64,000 nucleotides of DNA from positions 2,894,001 through 2,958,000 of the forward strand of contig NZ_CP064942.1 in NCBI RefSeq assembly GCF_015679265.1, written 5' to 3'. Below are positions 26,602 to 36,252 of the stretch, in pieces (position 1 is the first letter of the stretch; every line of letters starts with the position of its first letter). The notes below the pieces were generated by a model. That model worked only from the letters and a program-made list of their open reading frames with translations, searched no databases and was not told the DNA's origin. This DNA comes from Pontivivens ytuae (GTDB lineage: Bacteria; Pseudomonadota; Alphaproteobacteria; Rhodobacterales; Rhodobacteraceae). A program made the position numbers and the translations under genes.

Positions 26602-27818
26602 ACCCCGAGCGGCTCCTGCGGGATCTCTTCGGCGCGGCGGTGGAGGCGGCGCTGCCCGCGAAGGTCCTCGCCGAGCATCTGCCGCCGAAGCCCGAGGGCC
26701 GGGTCGTTGTGGTCGGCGCGGGCAAGGCCTCGGCCGCCATGGGCGCGGCATTGGAGGCGGCGTGGGGTCCCTGCGAGGGCCTGATCGTCACGCGCTACGG
26801 CCATGCGGTCCCCTGCGAAGGGGTCGAGATCGTCGAGGCCGCACACCCCGTCCCCGATGCGGCGGGAGAGACGGCGGCGCGGCGCATTCTGGACTTCGCC
26901 ACCGGCCTCGGCGAAGGCGACCTGATGGTGGCGCTGATCTCCGGGGGCGGCTCCTCGCTGCTGTCGCTCGGCGCGCCGGGCGTGAGCCTCGCCGACAAGC
27001 AGGCGCTGAACCGCGCGCTGCTCGCCTCCGGTGCGTCCATCGATGAGATGAACTGCGTGCGCAAGCACGTCTCGGCGGTGAAGGGCGGGCGGCTCGCGGC
27101 GGCGGCGGCGCCGGCGCGGGTGCTGACGCTTGTGATCTCCGACGTGCCGGGCGACGATCCGGCGGACATCGCCTCCGGCCCCACGGTCGCGGACAAGACG
27201 ACGCTGGAAGACGCGCTGGAGATCGTGGCGCGCTACCGCCTCGACCTGCCGGAGAGCATCCGCCACGCCCTCGCCGATCCGGCCAACGAGACGCCGGATG
27301 CGCTGCCCGGGACCGAGCTGCGCATGATCGCCACGCCGCTGATGAGCCTGCGCGCGGCGGAGGCGGTGGCCCCCGTGCCCTGCCTGATCCTCGGCGACGC
27401 GATCGAGGGTGAGGCGCGCGAGGTCGGACGTGCCATGGCCGGGATCGCCCTGTCGGTGAAGACCCATGGCCTGCCGATCCGTCCGCCTTGCGTGCTGCTG
27501 TCGGGTGGGGAAACCACGGTAACGCTGCCCAAGGGCGCGCCGGGTCGAGGCGGGCGCAATGTGGAGTTCCTGATGGGCCTGATGGAGGCGCTCGACGGCG
27601 CATCCGGCATCCATGCGCTCGCCGCCGATACGGACGGCGTCGATGGCGCGGCGGAGGTCGCGGGCGCCGTGATCGGGCCCGACACGGACCGCGGCGACCT
27701 CGCCCGGGCGCTGCGCGACTACGACGGCCACGGCCTCTTCGAGGCGCTGGGCGCCCAGGTCGTGACCGGACCGACGCTGACCAACGTCAACGATTTCCGG
27801 GCGATCTACATCGCTTAG
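26598..27818 (+). CDS. gckA: Glycerate 2-kinase (MOFRL family)
   Basis: A 406-residue glycerate kinase of the TtuD/GckA group, forming 2-phosphoglycerate from D-glycerate; older annotation called it hydroxypyruvate reductase. Seen are VVVVGAGKASAAMGAAL (about 36-52), ALISGGGSSLLSLGAPGV (about 112-129), LVISDVPGDDPADIASGPT and the C-terminal MOFRL block ALAADTDGVDGAAEVAGA. The start is TTG overlapping the soxG stop (TTGA). It would move carbon from glycine/serine or hydroxypyruvate into glycolysis, consistent with hyi and sox nearby. Confidence 0.9.
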   Translation: MNPERLLRDLFGAAVEAALPAKVLAEHLPPKPEGRVVVVGAGKASAAMGAALEAAWGPCEGLIVTRYGHAVPCEGVEIVEAAHPVPDAAGETAARRILDFATGLGEGDLMVALISGGGSSLLSLGAPGVSLADKQALNRALLASGASIDEMNCVRKHVSAVKGGRLAAAAAPARVLTLVISDVPGDDPADIASGPTVADKTTLEDALEIVARYRLDLPESIRHALADPANETPDALPGTELRMIATPLMSLRAAEAVAPVPCLILGDAIEGEAREVGRAMAGIALSVKTHGLPIRPPCVLLSGGETTVTLPKGAPGRGGRNVEFLMGLMEALDGASGIHALAADTDGVDGAAEVAGAVIGPDTDRGDLARALRDYDGHGLFEALGAQVVTGPTLTNVNDFRAIYIA

Positions 27819-27834
27819 ACGGGTCCGGAGGGGA

Positions 27835-27911
27835 TGGTACCGACACCCCGGCTCGAACGGGGGACCTCTTGATCCACAATCAAGCGCTCTAACCTACTGA
27901 GCTATGTCGGC
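27835..27911 (-). tRNA. tRNA-His (GTG)
   Basis: A full cloverleaf on the minus strand: acceptor GCCGACA/TGTCGGT, D-arm GCTCAGTAGGTTAGAGC, anticodon stem CTTGA/TCAAG with loop TTGTGGA (anticodon GTG), T-arm CCCCG TTCGAGC CGGGG, and an encoded CCA. The discriminator is A73 and the base before position 1 is T, so neither the usual G-1 nor C73 of tRNA-His is present. That is the known state in a group of alphaproteobacteria. Confidence 0.95.
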
Positions 27912-27921
27912 ACTGGCCTGC

Positions 27922-27950
27922 GAAATACCGCCGGGCCTGACCGATTGCAA
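27922..27950 (-). promoter_or_regulatory. Probable promoter of tRNA-His
   Basis: On the minus strand TTGCAA and TATTTC are separated by 17 bases, with the -10 element 10 bases before the tRNA 5' end. Spacing and position fit a sigma-70-type promoter. Confidence 0.55.
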
Positions 27951-28010
27951 GGGGCGATCTGGACATGCGCGGCGGCCCGCTATACGTGGCGCGGCAAAGG
28001 AGATTGCACC

Positions 28011-28208
28011 ATGGGCATCAACAGCGAAAGCGACATCGCGGCAAACCTGCAGATCGGCCCGACCGACCGGGGCATGGTGCGCCTCTATGTCGAGGGCGAC
28101 GGGGTGGAGCTGCCGCTGGACTTCGACCCCGACGAGGCCGACGAGATCGCCGAGGAGCTGAAGGCGGCGGCGGCGCAGGCGCGGAAGGTCGGTCAGAAGA
28201 AGCGCTGA
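28011..28208 (+). CDS. Small DUF6324-type protein
   Basis: A 65-residue acidic protein, MGINSESDIAANLQIGPTDR..., with a predicted beta part (GMVRLYVEGDGVELPLDFDP) and a C-terminal helix (ADEIAEELKAAAAQARKVG). This matches a short, highly conserved hypothetical family common in Rhodobacteraceae, listed as DUF6324 as far as I recall. AAAGGAGA precedes the ATG at ideal spacing. Function unknown. The 209 bases after it, up to 28417, hold no gene I can support. Confidence 0.8.
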   Translation: MGINSESDIAANLQIGPTDRGMVRLYVEGDGVELPLDFDPDEADEIAEELKAAAAQARKVGQKKR

Positions 28209-28417
28209 GGCAGCGTTTCACCTGAAAGAAGCTCGGTTAAATGTTATTTTTCCGCGTCTTATGCACCACCCCGCGACTTGGGCTGCCGTGACAGCTTAAG
28301 CATGACCGATCCCCGACAACTCCCTCGTCGATGATTGTGAACGCGATTTGCAATGAAGGTTAGCACGCCCTTGTCGCGACTGTTTTGGCCGAAAATAGCA
28401 AAGTCTGAGGCAGTCAG

Positions 28418-30067
28418 TCACCCGGACGCGGCCGCGTGGATTTCGGCGATGGTCTGGCCCGGGGTGATCGCTTCCGTCGCGATGTCGAGGTGCAGGACTG
28501 CGGCGGTTCCGGAGCCCAAGGCGGCGTCGAAGGCGGCCGGGAAGTCCTCGGTCCGGGCGACGTGGGCGCCGTGAAGGCCGCAGGCACGCGCCAGGGCCGC
28601 GAAGTCGGGGTTGCTGAGATCGGTGCCGGACACCCGCTCCGGAAAGTGCCGTTCCTGGTGCATGCGGATCGTGCCGTAGCTGCGGTTGTCGAGGACCAGC
28701 ACGATGGGTCGGGCTCCTTCCTGCGCCGCGGTCGCAAGCTCCATGCCGGTCATCTGGAAGTCGCCGTCGCCGGCGAAGCAGACCACCGTGCGCTCCGGCG
28801 CCTCCAGGCTCGCGGCGATGGCGGCGGGGATGCCGTAGCCCATCGCACCCGATTGCGGGGCGAGGAGCCTCCGGCCCCCACCCAACGGCACGTGGCGGGA
28901 GGGCCAGGTGGCGAAGTTGCCGGCACCGTTGGTCAGGATAGTGTCCGGCGGCAGCACCTCGCGCAGATGGGCGCAGACCGCGACCATATCGACTGGCGAG
29001 GGCTGGGGGCGGGTGCGGAAGACCGCCTCGACGCCGGCGCGGGCGGTCTCGCGCCACCCCGCCCGGGCCGCCACTGGCCGAAGGCCCGCGTCCCGCAGTG
29101 CCGCCGCCATCCGGTTTGGCCCGGACACGATCGCATGCCGCGGTGTATAGATCTTCCCGATCTCGTCGGCCGAAGGATGCACGTGGATCAGCACCTGCTC
29201 CGGATCGGGTGCGCGCAGGAGCGTGTAGCCGTCCGTCGTCATCTCCCCGAAGCGCGGCCCGATAGCGAGGATCACGTCCGCCTCCCGGATCAGCCGCGCC
29301 GTGGCCGCGGGCATCCCGACGCCCGCGTCGCCCGCATAGCAGGGCGAGGCGTTGTCCATCACGTCCTGCCGGCGGAAGCTCACGACGACCGGGATGTCCG
29401 CGGCCTCGGCGAAGGCCTGCAGGTCGGCGCGGCCCGTGTCGCGCCAGGCGGACCCTCCGGCGAGGATCAGGGGGCGCTCCGCCTTTGCAAGCGCGTCGAT
29501 CGCGGCCGCCACGTCCTCCGCCGACGGCGCCGGTTCCGCGACGACGACCGGGCGGCAGACGGGGGCCGAGACCTCGGCGCTCAGCACGTTCTCGGGCAGG
29601 GCGACGACCACCGGACCCGGGCGGCCGGATTGGGCGGTCGCCCAGGCCCGCGCCACGATCTCGGGGATGCGGTCGGCCTGTTCGATCTCCACCGCCCATT
29701 TCGCGAGGGGGCCGAAGGCGGCGCGGTAGTCGACTTCCTGAAACGCCTCGCGGCCCCGCATCTCCGCCCCCACCTGTCCGACGAAGAGGATCATCGGGGT
29801 GGAGGCCTGCATCGCCGAATGCACGCCGATGGCGGCGTTCGTGGCTCCTGGTCCGCGTGTGACGAAGGAGAGGCCGACCTCGCCGGTGAGCTTGCCCCAA
29901 GCCTCCGCCATGAAGGCAGCACCCCCCTCGTGCCGCGCATTGACGAAGCGGAACGGCGCGTCGCGCATCGCGTCGAGGAGGGCGAGGTAGCTCTCCCCCG
30001 GCACGCCGAAGCCCATGCGGCCGCCCTGCGCCAGAATGCACTGCATCAAAAGCTCGCCGCCGGTCAT
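28418..30067 (-). CDS. Thiamine diphosphate-dependent enzyme (acetolactate synthase-like)
   Basis: A 549-residue ThDP enzyme with the three usual domains. The N-terminal PYR domain opens [16 protein letters not shown] and has the catalytic glutamate in [15 protein letters not shown] (about 44-58). The central domain has [13 protein letters not shown]. The C-terminal PP domain has [19 protein letters not shown]...[11 protein letters not shown], binding ThDP and Mg2+. Acetolactate synthase, oxalyl-CoA decarboxylase-like and benzoylformate decarboxylase-like enzymes share these features. No small regulatory subunit is adjacent, so biosynthetic AHAS is unlikely. It is divergent from a CoA racemase gene. 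Confidence 0.85.
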   Translation of the reverse strand: MTGGELLMQCILAQGGRMGFGVPGESYLALLDAMRDAPFRFVNARHEGGAAFMAEAWGKLTGEVGLSFVTRGPGATNAAIGVHSAMQASTPMILFVGQVGAEMRGREAFQEVDYRAAFGPLAKWAVEIEQADRIPEIVARAWATAQSGRPGPVVVALPENVLSAEVSAPVCRPVVVAEPAPSAEDVAAAIDALAKAERPLILAGGSAWRDTGRADLQAFAEAADIPVVVSFRRQDVMDNASPCYAGDAGVGMPAATARLIREADVILAIGPRFGEMTTDGYTLLRAPDPEQVLIHVHPSADEIGKIYTPRHAIVSGPNRMAAALRDAGLRPVAARAGWRETARAGVEAVFRTRPQPSPVDMVAVCAHLREVLPPDTILTNGAGNFATWPSRHVPLGGGRRLLAPQSGAMGYGIPAAIAASLEAPERTVVCFAGDGDFQMTGMELATAAQEGARPIVLVLDNRSYGTIRMHQERHFPERVSGTDLSNPDFAALARACGLHGAHVARTEDFPAAFDAALGSGTAAVLHLDIATEAITPGQTIAEIHAAASG

Positions 30068-30181
30068 GGTTCGTCCTCCTCGTCTCAGGGCTCACAAGGC
30101 CGGGGCCGCCCGCCGGGGTCAAGCCCTTGTGGCCGCGGGCGGTTTCGGCCACGCTCTGGCCAAAAGACGGGGAGGGAACCG

Positions 30182-31261
30182 GTGGGGCCACTCAAGGGCA
30201 TCCGCGTGGTGGAGTTCGCAGGGCTGGGGCCGGGCCCCTTCGCCGCGATGTGGCTGGCGGATATGGGCGCTGACGTGGTGCGGATCGACCGGCCCGGCGG
30301 CGGCGATCTTTTCCCGATGGACTACGACGTGCTGGCGCGCGGCCGCCGCTCGGTGGTGGCCGACCTGAAGTCGGAGGAGGGCCACGCGCTCGCCCTCTCC
30401 CTCATCGGCAAGGCGGACTTGCTGATCGAGGGCTTTCGCCCCGGCGTGATGGAGCGGCTCGGGCTCGGCCCCGACGTGGCGCTCGCGGCGAACCCCCGGG
30501 TGATCTATGGGCGCATGACCGGGTGGGGGCAGGACGGCCCGCTGGCCCATGCCGCCGGGCACGACATCGACTACATCGCGCTGACCGGCGCGCTGCACGC
30601 GATCGGCAGCGAGGCCCCGGTGCCGCCCCTCAACCTCGTCGGCGATTTCGGCGGCGGGGGGATGTACCTGGTGGCTGGACTGCTTGCAGCGCTGGTGGAG
30701 CGCGGGACCTCCGGCAAGGGGCAGGTGGTGGACGCCGCGATCACCGACGGGACGGCGCATCTGATGGCGATGATCTACGGGATGGCGGCGAACGGGCTGT
30801 GGCAAGATCGGCGGGCGAGCAACGCGCTCGACGGTGCTGCGCATTACTACCGCTGCTATGAATGCGCCGATGGCAAGTGGCTCGCGGTGGGTGCCATCGA
30901 GCCGCAGTTCTACGCCTGCCTGCTGGAGCTCACGGGGGCGGACTGTACCGCGCCCCAGCATGACCCGGCCTCCTGGCCCGAGCTCTCGGCCCGCCTCGCC
31001 GCGCTCTTCGCCACCCGCCCCCGCGCCGAGTGGATGGAGCTGCTGGAGGGCACCGATGCCTGCGTCGCGCCCGTCCTCTCGCTTGCCGAGGCGCCGGAGC
31101 ATCCGCACAACGCCGCCCGCCGGACCTTCGAGACCCGCGACGGCGTCACGCAGCCCGCGCCCGCCCCGCGCCTGTCGCGCACGCCGGGCGCGCTCGACCG
31201 CCCGCCGCCCGCCCGCGGCGCGGATCTCGACGACGTCCTCAAGGATTGGGAGATCGGATGA
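30182..31261 (+). CDS. CaiB/BaiF family protein, alpha-methylacyl-CoA racemase-like
   Basis: A 359-residue family III CoA-transferase-fold protein most like alpha-methylacyl-CoA racemase. The opening [33 protein letters not shown] is characteristic. Likely catalytic residues are the His in [18 protein letters not shown], the Asp in [13 protein letters not shown] and the Glu in [17 protein letters not shown], the racemase pattern. Start is GTG at 30182 after GGGAGGGA; the frame stays open far upstream only because of GC bias. It overlaps the next gene by ATGA. Expected role is branched-chain or bile-type acyl-CoA epimerisation. Confidence 0.88.
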   Translation: MGPLKGIRVVEFAGLGPGPFAAMWLADMGADVVRIDRPGGGDLFPMDYDVLARGRRSVVADLKSEEGHALALSLIGKADLLIEGFRPGVMERLGLGPDVALAANPRVIYGRMTGWGQDGPLAHAAGHDIDYIALTGALHAIGSEAPVPPLNLVGDFGGGGMYLVAGLLAALVERGTSGKGQVVDAAITDGTAHLMAMIYGMAANGLWQDRRASNALDGAAHYYRCYECADGKWLAVGAIEPQFYACLLELTGADCTAPQHDPASWPELSARLAALFATRPRAEWMELLEGTDACVAPVLSLAEAPEHPHNAARRTFETRDGVTQPAPAPRLSRTPGALDRPPPARGADLDDVLKDWEIG

Positions 31262-32043
31262 TGCAGCAGGCCATCGACTTTCTGGAGGAAGCCCGCGCGC
31301 TCCACCGCGTGATCGCCGCCCGTCCGGTGGCGTTCCTCGCCACGCCCACCCTCTTCAAGGGCTGGACGGTCGAGGAGATCGTCCGCCACCTCCACGTCTG
31401 GGACGGCCTCGCCGACCTCGCCCGCACGGATGAGGAGGCGTTCCTCGCCACGATCCCCAAGGCCGGGGCCGCCGTGATGGGCGGCAACACGCGGGTGACC
31501 GAGCTCGAGCTGGTGCCTGCCACGGGCCGGGCGCTGGTCGCCGCCTGGCAGGCCCGCTACGAGCGGATGGGTGCGGAATGGGCGGCGGAGGACCCCAAGC
31601 GTCGCCTGAAATGGGCGGGGCCGTCCATGTCGGTCCGCTCGTCGATGACGGCGCGGATCATGGAGGTCTGGTCGCACGGGCAGGCGATCTACGACGTCGC
31701 GGGGCTCGACCGAAAACCCACGCCGCGGCTGTGGAATGTGGTCATGCTCGGCATCAACACCTTCGGCTGGACCCACCAGGTACGCGACTGGCCGGTGCCC
31801 GAGACCATGCCGCTCGTCCGCCTGACCATCGGTGACGAGGTGAAGGAATGGGGGGACGCAGCCGCAGGCCGGATCGAGGGTGAGGCCGAGCACTTCGCCC
31901 AGGTCGTAACGCAGACGCGGAACGTGGCCGATACGGCGCTGGTGGTCGAAGGCGAGGTCGCCCAGCGCTGGATGGAGAACGCCCAGTGCTTCGCCGGCCC
32001 GCCCCATCCGCCGCCCGCACCCGGCAGCCGCCACAGCGTTTGA
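31258..32043 (+). CDS. TIGR03084-type metal-binding protein
   Basis: A 261-residue protein of the DinB/maleylpyruvate-isomerase-like superfamily. [24 protein letters not shown] (about 33-56) and [17 protein letters not shown] (about 138-154) carry the histidines expected for the three-histidine metal site. I recall this as TIGR03084, with unknown substrate and frequent placement next to acyl-CoA enzymes. Two tandem ATGs open the frame; the first overlaps the CaiB stop (ATGA). Probably works with the upstream racemase in acid degradation. Confidence 0.82.
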   Translation: MMQQAIDFLEEARALHRVIAARPVAFLATPTLFKGWTVEEIVRHLHVWDGLADLARTDEEAFLATIPKAGAAVMGGNTRVTELELVPATGRALVAAWQARYERMGAEWAAEDPKRRLKWAGPSMSVRSSMTARIMEVWSHGQAIYDVAGLDRKPTPRLWNVVMLGINTFGWTHQVRDWPVPETMPLVRLTIGDEVKEWGDAAAGRIEGEAEHFAQVVTQTRNVADTALVVEGEVAQRWMENAQCFAGPPHPPPAPGSRHSV

Positions 32044-32052
32044 CGATCCCTC

Positions 32053-32069
32053 GGCCGGCTCAGGCCGGC
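32053..32069. terminator. Hairpin between convergent genes
   Basis: GCCGGC occurs twice around TCAG (32054-32069) and can form a 6-bp stem between the TIGR03084-type gene and the VOC gene, covering the latter's stop. No T-run is present, so this is weakly supported. Confidence 0.3.
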
Positions 32070-32419
32070 TGGATCAGGTCCCAGCGGTTGCCCCACGGAT
32101 CGCGCCAGACGGCGACGCGGCCATAGGGCTCGTCGCGCGGCGCTTCCTCGAACATGGCACCCGCCGTCTCCAGCCGCGCGGCCGTCGCCTCGAACTCGGC
32201 CGTCTCCAGAAAGAAAGCGACCCGACCACCCGCCGCCGGAACCGGGTCGGCCACCTGCGCCAGCAACAGCGCCGAGCCGCCTTCGGGCGCGCCGACCTTC
32301 ACCCAGCGCTTGCCGCCGCCGAGCGCCGTGTCCTCCAGCAGCTCGAACCCGGCGGCCGTGAAGAACGCGATCGCCGCATCGTAATCCGGCACCGGCAGTG
32401 CGACCGTGGCGAGCTTCAT
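32060..32419 (-). CDS. VOC (glyoxalase/bleomycin resistance) superfamily protein
   Basis: A 119-residue protein with one VOC module pair: ATVALPVPDYDAAIAFFTAAGFELLED (about 4-30) and the terminal YGRVAVWRDPWGNRWDLIQP (about 99-118). The family includes glyoxalases, dioxygenases and drug-binding proteins. The specific activity is not visible. Its ATG overlaps the stop of the upstream flavin monooxygenase gene (ATGA), suggesting the two act together. Confidence 0.85.
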   Translation of the reverse strand: MKLATVALPVPDYDAAIAFFTAAGFELLEDTALGGGKRWVKVGAPEGGSALLLAQVADPVPAAGGRVAFFLETAEFEATAARLETAGAMFEEAPRDEPYGRVAVWRDPWGNRWDLIQPA

Positions 32420-33666
32420 GCGACCCGGATCGCTTCGGAGGCGTTGAGCCGCGCCATGTCCCCGCCCACGATCCGCTTGTAACCGTCGGCGGCCGTCGCA
32501 AGCTCCTCCCGGCTCAGCACATCCTCGATCCGCTCGAAGCCCTGCGGCGCGCGGCCCTCCACGATGTCGAGCACCGCATCGGGCCCGTCGCCGCGGTTGG
32601 CCAGCACGATGGCTGAGGTCGCCTCGCGCCGCTCCGCCTCGTAGGTGTCGAGCGCCGCGATACCGGCGCCCTGCCGCGCGATCTCCCGCGCCAGAACGCG
32701 CGCGTCGAGCACCGTCTGGCTCGCCCCGTTCGAGCCGATGGGATACATCGCGTGCGCTGCGTCACCCAGCAGCGTCACCCGGCCGTGCCGCCAGCGGGGC
32801 AGGGGATCACGGTCGACCATCGGGTATTCCCAGATGCTTTCGGCCCGCCGGATCAGGTCCGGCACGTCGAGCCAGTCGAAGGACCAGTCCGCGAAATGCG
32901 GCAGGATGTCCGCCGGATCGCCGGGCCGGTTCCAGTCCTGCCGGGCGAAGAGGTGCTCCGGCGGGAAGGCGAGGTCGGCGATCCAGTTGATCAGGCTGCC
33001 GCCCTCGGTGTCCGCGATCGGGTAAGCCACGAACTTGCGCCGCTTGCAGCCGGTCATCGCAACCGTGCGCCCGGTGCGATAGCGCGGCCCTTCGGTCACG
33101 CCGCGCCACATCATGATGCCGCCCCAGGCGGGCGGCCCCTCGTCGGGATAGAGCACGCTGCGCACCGTCGAGTTGATCCCGTCGCAGCCGATCAGGAGGG
33201 AGCCGTGGACCAGCCCCCGGCTCTCCCCGCTCTTGCGGTCGGTGAGCTGGACCTCCACCTCGTCCGGGTCCTCGACCCAGCCCGAGACCATGGCGCCGGT
33301 CGTCACCGCCTCCGGCCCCGCCCGCTCGATCAGCGCGTGGTAGAGTTCCATCTGCAGGCCGCCGCGGTGTAGCGAGTATTGCGGCCAGCGGTAGCCCGCC
33401 TTCAGCCCCCGCGGCTCGGCCCAGACGAGCTGCCCGTGGGAGGAAAAGTAGGCGACCTCCTCCGTCTTCAGCCCCACCCGGTCGAGCGCATCCGACAGGC
33501 CCATGGCCTGCAACTCCCGCACCGCGTGGGGCTGCACGTTGATGCCGACGCCCAGCGGTTTGATCTCGCGCACCGCCTCGAAGACCCGGACGGGCACGCC
33601 CGCCTCGTGCAGGCTCAGCGCCAGCGTCAGCCCGCCGATGCCCGCGCCCGCGATCAGGACCGTCAT
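32416..33666 (-). CDS. FAD-dependent monooxygenase (salicylate hydroxylase-like)
   Basis: A 416-residue group A flavoprotein monooxygenase. The N-terminal FAD fold is VLIAGAGIGGLTLALSLHEAGV (3-24), the DG motif is in LIGCDGINSTVRSVLYP, and the GD motif is RVTLLGDAAHAMYPIGSNGASQ (about 294-315). GVGINVQPHAVRELQAMGL is typical of the subgroup related to salicylate and 6-hydroxynicotinate hydroxylases. The substrate is likely an aromatic or heteroaromatic acid; no pathway genes confirm which. Forms an operon with the VOC gene. Confidence 0.88.
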   Translation of the reverse strand: MTVLIAGAGIGGLTLALSLHEAGVPVRVFEAVREIKPLGVGINVQPHAVRELQAMGLSDALDRVGLKTEEVAYFSSHGQLVWAEPRGLKAGYRWPQYSLHRGGLQMELYHALIERAGPEAVTTGAMVSGWVEDPDEVEVQLTDRKSGESRGLVHGSLLIGCDGINSTVRSVLYPDEGPPAWGGIMMWRGVTEGPRYRTGRTVAMTGCKRRKFVAYPIADTEGGSLINWIADLAFPPEHLFARQDWNRPGDPADILPHFADWSFDWLDVPDLIRRAESIWEYPMVDRDPLPRWRHGRVTLLGDAAHAMYPIGSNGASQTVLDARVLAREIARQGAGIAALDTYEAERREATSAIVLANRGDGPDAVLDIVEGRAPQGFERIEDVLSREELATAADGYKRIVGGDMARLNASEAIRVA

Positions 33667-33716
33667 GTCGTTTCTCCCCGTTTTTCAGGTCAGGCTGCGG
33701 CGGCGATTTGCAACCG

Positions 33717-34163
33717 TCAAACGGCGGCGGCCCAGCTGTACTGCGCATCGGTCTCCACCGCGCAGGGGCGGACCTTCCGGATGCGATCGAGGGCCTTCGA
33801 GGCGGCCTCTCCCCGTTCGACGAGCAGGCGCAGCGCCATCATGCCGGAGCGTCCGCAGCCGCCGCGGCAGTGCACGATGACCCCCTTGCCGTCGTCGAGC
33901 ACCGCATGCACGCGCGGGCCGACATCGCGCCAGAGGGCTTGCACCTCCGCGGGTGGCGCGCGCCAGTCGGGGATCGGCAGGTGCTCCCACCCGATGCCGT
34001 GGTCCGACAGGGGTTGCGACAGCGTGATCGGCATCTCGGCGGCGGTGGTCATCGACAGGACCATGCCGGCGTCCCAGTCCACGATCCTCTCGATATCCTC
34101 CGCCGAGCGCGGAACGCCCATGATGCCGATCCGGCCCGGCGGTGCCTCAACGGTCCAGATCAT
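33717..34163 (-). CDS. Dual-specificity/tyrosine phosphatase-like protein
   Basis: A 148-residue phosphatase. The signature loop HCRGGCGRSG (98-107) supplies the nucleophile C99 and R105. The earlier segment VDWDAGMVLSMTT and DWRAPP place the probable general-acid aspartate near residue 66. The protein has no extra domain. The ATG overlaps the LysE-family transporter stop by four bases. It is the last gene of the GST-glpK-lysE-type operon; target unknown. Confidence 0.82.
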   Translation of the reverse strand: MIWTVEAPPGRIGIMGVPRSAEDIERIVDWDAGMVLSMTTAAEMPITLSQPLSDHGIGWEHLPIPDWRAPPAEVQALWRDVGPRVHAVLDDGKGVIVHCRGGCGRSGMMALRLLVERGEAASKALDRIRKVRPCAVETDAQYSWAAAV

Positions 34164-34759
34164 GGGCGCACCGCGTCGCGGATCATCGAGAGCCCGAAGG
34201 CCGCGAAGATCGTCCCGGCTGCCGCGTCCACGCCGCGCCGCAGTGACAGGTAGCCTCGCCGCACCACGGGGCGGGAGAGGGCGAGGGCCACCAGCGCGTA
34301 CCATCCGGCGGAGATCGCGACGATCATCGCCACCGCCGTCAGCCCGGCCGCGAGGCTCAGATCCGGCGGCAGAGTCGCGGCGAACAGCGCCGCGACGAAC
34401 GCCGCCGATTTCGGATTGGCGAGGTTGGTCATCAGGCCCAGGCGGAAGCCGTGGCCGGGCGCAACTTCCGGCTCCGCGCCACCTACAAGCGCCCCGCGCA
34501 GCGCCTTCACCCCGAGCCACAGGATGTAGGCGCCGCCCACCAGCTTCAGCATCACGAAGGCGCCCGGCGCCAGCGCGAACAGCGCCCGGATGCCGAAGAG
34601 CCCGGCCAGCCCCCAGACCGCCGTGCCCACCGCAACGCCTGCGACGGCGCCCAAGGCCGCCAGCCGCCCGTTCGCCGCCGCCAGCCGCGCGATGACGAAG
34701 AAGTTCGGCCCCGGCGTCACCACCGCAACGATCCAGAGCAGGGCGGCCGCGGCCCACAT
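34160..34759 (-). CDS. LysE/RhtB-family amino acid exporter
   Basis: A 199-residue inner-membrane protein with about six hydrophobic spans. The family signature TPGPNFFVIARLAAANGR (about 15-32) and GLMTNLANPKSAAFVAALF (about 108-126) are clear. Members export amino acids or homoserine lactone-like compounds; the substrate here is unknown. Its ATG overlaps the glpK stop (TGATG), so it is co-translated with genes of a different pathway. Confidence 0.9.
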   Translation of the reverse strand: MWAAAALLWIVAVVTPGPNFFVIARLAAANGRLAALGAVAGVAVGTAVWGLAGLFGIRALFALAPGAFVMLKLVGGAYILWLGVKALRGALVGGAEPEVAPGHGFRLGLMTNLANPKSAAFVAALFAATLPPDLSLAAGLTAVAMIVAISAGWYALVALALSRPVVRRGYLSLRRGVDAAAGTIFAAFGLSMIRDAVRP

Positions 34760-36252
34760 CAGGTGGAGCTCAGGGTGCGCCGCACCGCGTCGCGCCAGCC
34801 TGCGTATTTCCGGTCCGCATCCTCCGTCGGCATCTTCGGCGCGAACTGACGCTCGCGCTGCCAGCCCTTGGCGAACTCCTGCGGCGGTCCGGCGAGCTCG
34901 GACTGATAGGCGGCGAGATACGCCGCCCCAAGCGCCGTCGTCTCCCGCACCACGGGCCGGTCGACGGGGGCCTGAAGTTGATCGGCCAGCGCCTGCATCG
35001 TCCAGTCGCTCGCCGTCATGCCGCCATCCACGCGCAGCACCACGTCGCCGCCCGCGCCGTCCTTCTTCATCGCTTCGAAGAGGTCGCGGGTCTGGTAGGC
35101 GACACTCTCCAGCGTCGCCTTCGCGATCTCCGCCGGACCGGTGTTGCGGGTGAGGCCGTAGAGCGCCCCGCGCGCCTCCGCATCCCAGTAGGGCGCGCCG
35201 AGGCCGGTGAAGGCGGGCACGAGGTAGACGTTCTGCGCGGGGTCCGCGTCCTCCGCCAGCCCCTGCGTCTGACCGGCCGAGTGGATCATCCGAAGCCCGT
35301 CACGCAGCCACTGCACCGCTGCCCCGGCGATGAAGATCGAGCCTTCCACCGCGTAGGTCGGTGTGCCGTCGAGCTGGTAGCCGATGGTGGTGAGCAGCCG
35401 GTTCTCCGACCGCACCGCCGTCTCCCCGGTGTTCAGCAGCGCAAAGCATCCCGTCCCGTAGGTCGATTTCAGCATCCCCGGTTCGAAGCACGCCTGGCCG
35501 ACGGTCGCTGCCTGCTGGTCCCCCGCCACGCCGCGGATCGGGATGGCGCAGCCCATCGTCTCGTCCGTGGTCTCGCCGAACTCCGCGGCGCAGTCGAGCA
35601 CCTCGGGCATCATCGCGGCGGGGATGTTCCAGAGCGACAGCATCTCGCTGTCCCACCGCCCCTCGTGGATGTTGTAGAGCATGGTGCGCGCGGCGTTCGT
35701 CGCGTCCGTCACATGCCGCGCGCCGCCCGTCAGCTTCCAGATCAGCCAGCTATCGACCGTGCCGAAGGCGAGGCGCCCGGCCTCCGCGTCCGCCCGCGCG
35801 CCCTCCACGTGATCGAGCAGCCAGGCGAGCTTGGAGGCGGAGAAGTAGGGGTCTAAGAGCAGCCCCGTCCGCTCCGTCACCATCGCCTCGCGGCCATCGT
35901 CGCGCAGCTTCGCCGTCGTCTCCGCCGTGCGGCGGTCCTGCCAGACGATGGCGCGGTGGATCGCCTCGCCCGTCTCGCGGTTCCAGACCACCACGGTCTC
36001 ACGCTGGTTGGTGATGCCGATCGCGGCGATCCCACGCCCCGTCAGCTCCGCATCGGTCAGCGCCGTGCGCACCGCGCGCTGCGTGGAGCTCCAGATCTCC
36101 TCCGGATCGTGCTCGACCCAGCCGGGCTGGGGGAAGTGCTGGGTGAACTCGTATTGCCCCGTCGCCACGGGCCGCAGCTTGTCGTCGAAGACGATTGCGC
36201 GCGAGGAGGTCGTGCCCTGGTCGAGGGCGAGGATGTGCTGTCCGCTCTTCAT
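34759..36252 (-). CDS. glpK: Glycerol kinase
   Basis: A 497-residue FGGY-family kinase making glycerol 3-phosphate from glycerol and ATP in the cytoplasm. Diagnostic parts are [16 protein letters not shown] (8-23), [32 protein letters not shown] (about 79-95), IVWQDRRT, and the ATP-site [13 protein letters not shown] and DGGMTASDW. The length is normal. No glpF or glpD is next to it. Its ATG overlaps the GST stop (TGATG). Confidence 0.96.
   Translation of the reverse strand: MKSGQHILALDQGTTSSRAIVFDDKLRPVATGQYEFTQHFPQPGWVEHDPEEIWSSTQRAVRTALTDAELTGRGIAAIGITNQRETVVVWNRETGEAIHRAIVWQDRRTAETTAKLRDDGREAMVTERTGLLLDPYFSASKLAWLLDHVEGARADAEAGRLAFGTVDSWLIWKLTGGARHVTDATNAARTMLYNIHEGRWDSEMLSLWNIPAAMMPEVLDCAAEFGETTDETMGCAIPIRGVAGDQQAATVGQACFEPGMLKSTYGTGCFALLNTGETAVRSENRLLTTIGYQLDGTPTYAVEGSIFIAGAAVQWLRDGLRMIHSAGQTQGLAEDADPAQNVYLVPAFTGLGAPYWDAEARGALYGLTRNTGPAEIAKATLESVAYQTRDLFEAMKKDGAGGDVVLRVDGGMTASDWTMQALADQLQAPVDRPVVRETTALGAAYLAAYQSELAGPPQEFAKGWQRERQFAPKMPTEDADRKYAGWRDAVRRTLSST

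Noticed and set aside
28201..28220. Terminator after the DUF6324-type gene
   Set aside because: CGCTG-AGG-CAGCG is only a 5-bp stem overlapping the stop codon with three T, too weak to list.
28236..28252. TTAA-containing CtrA-like site
   Set aside because: Only one TTAA half is present; the second half is TTAT/TTTT, so it does not meet TTAA-N7-TTAA.
28436..31261. Plus-strand 941-codon frame
   Set aside because: Only the part after GTG 30182 is the CaiB-family protein. The upstream part is antisense to the ThDP enzyme.
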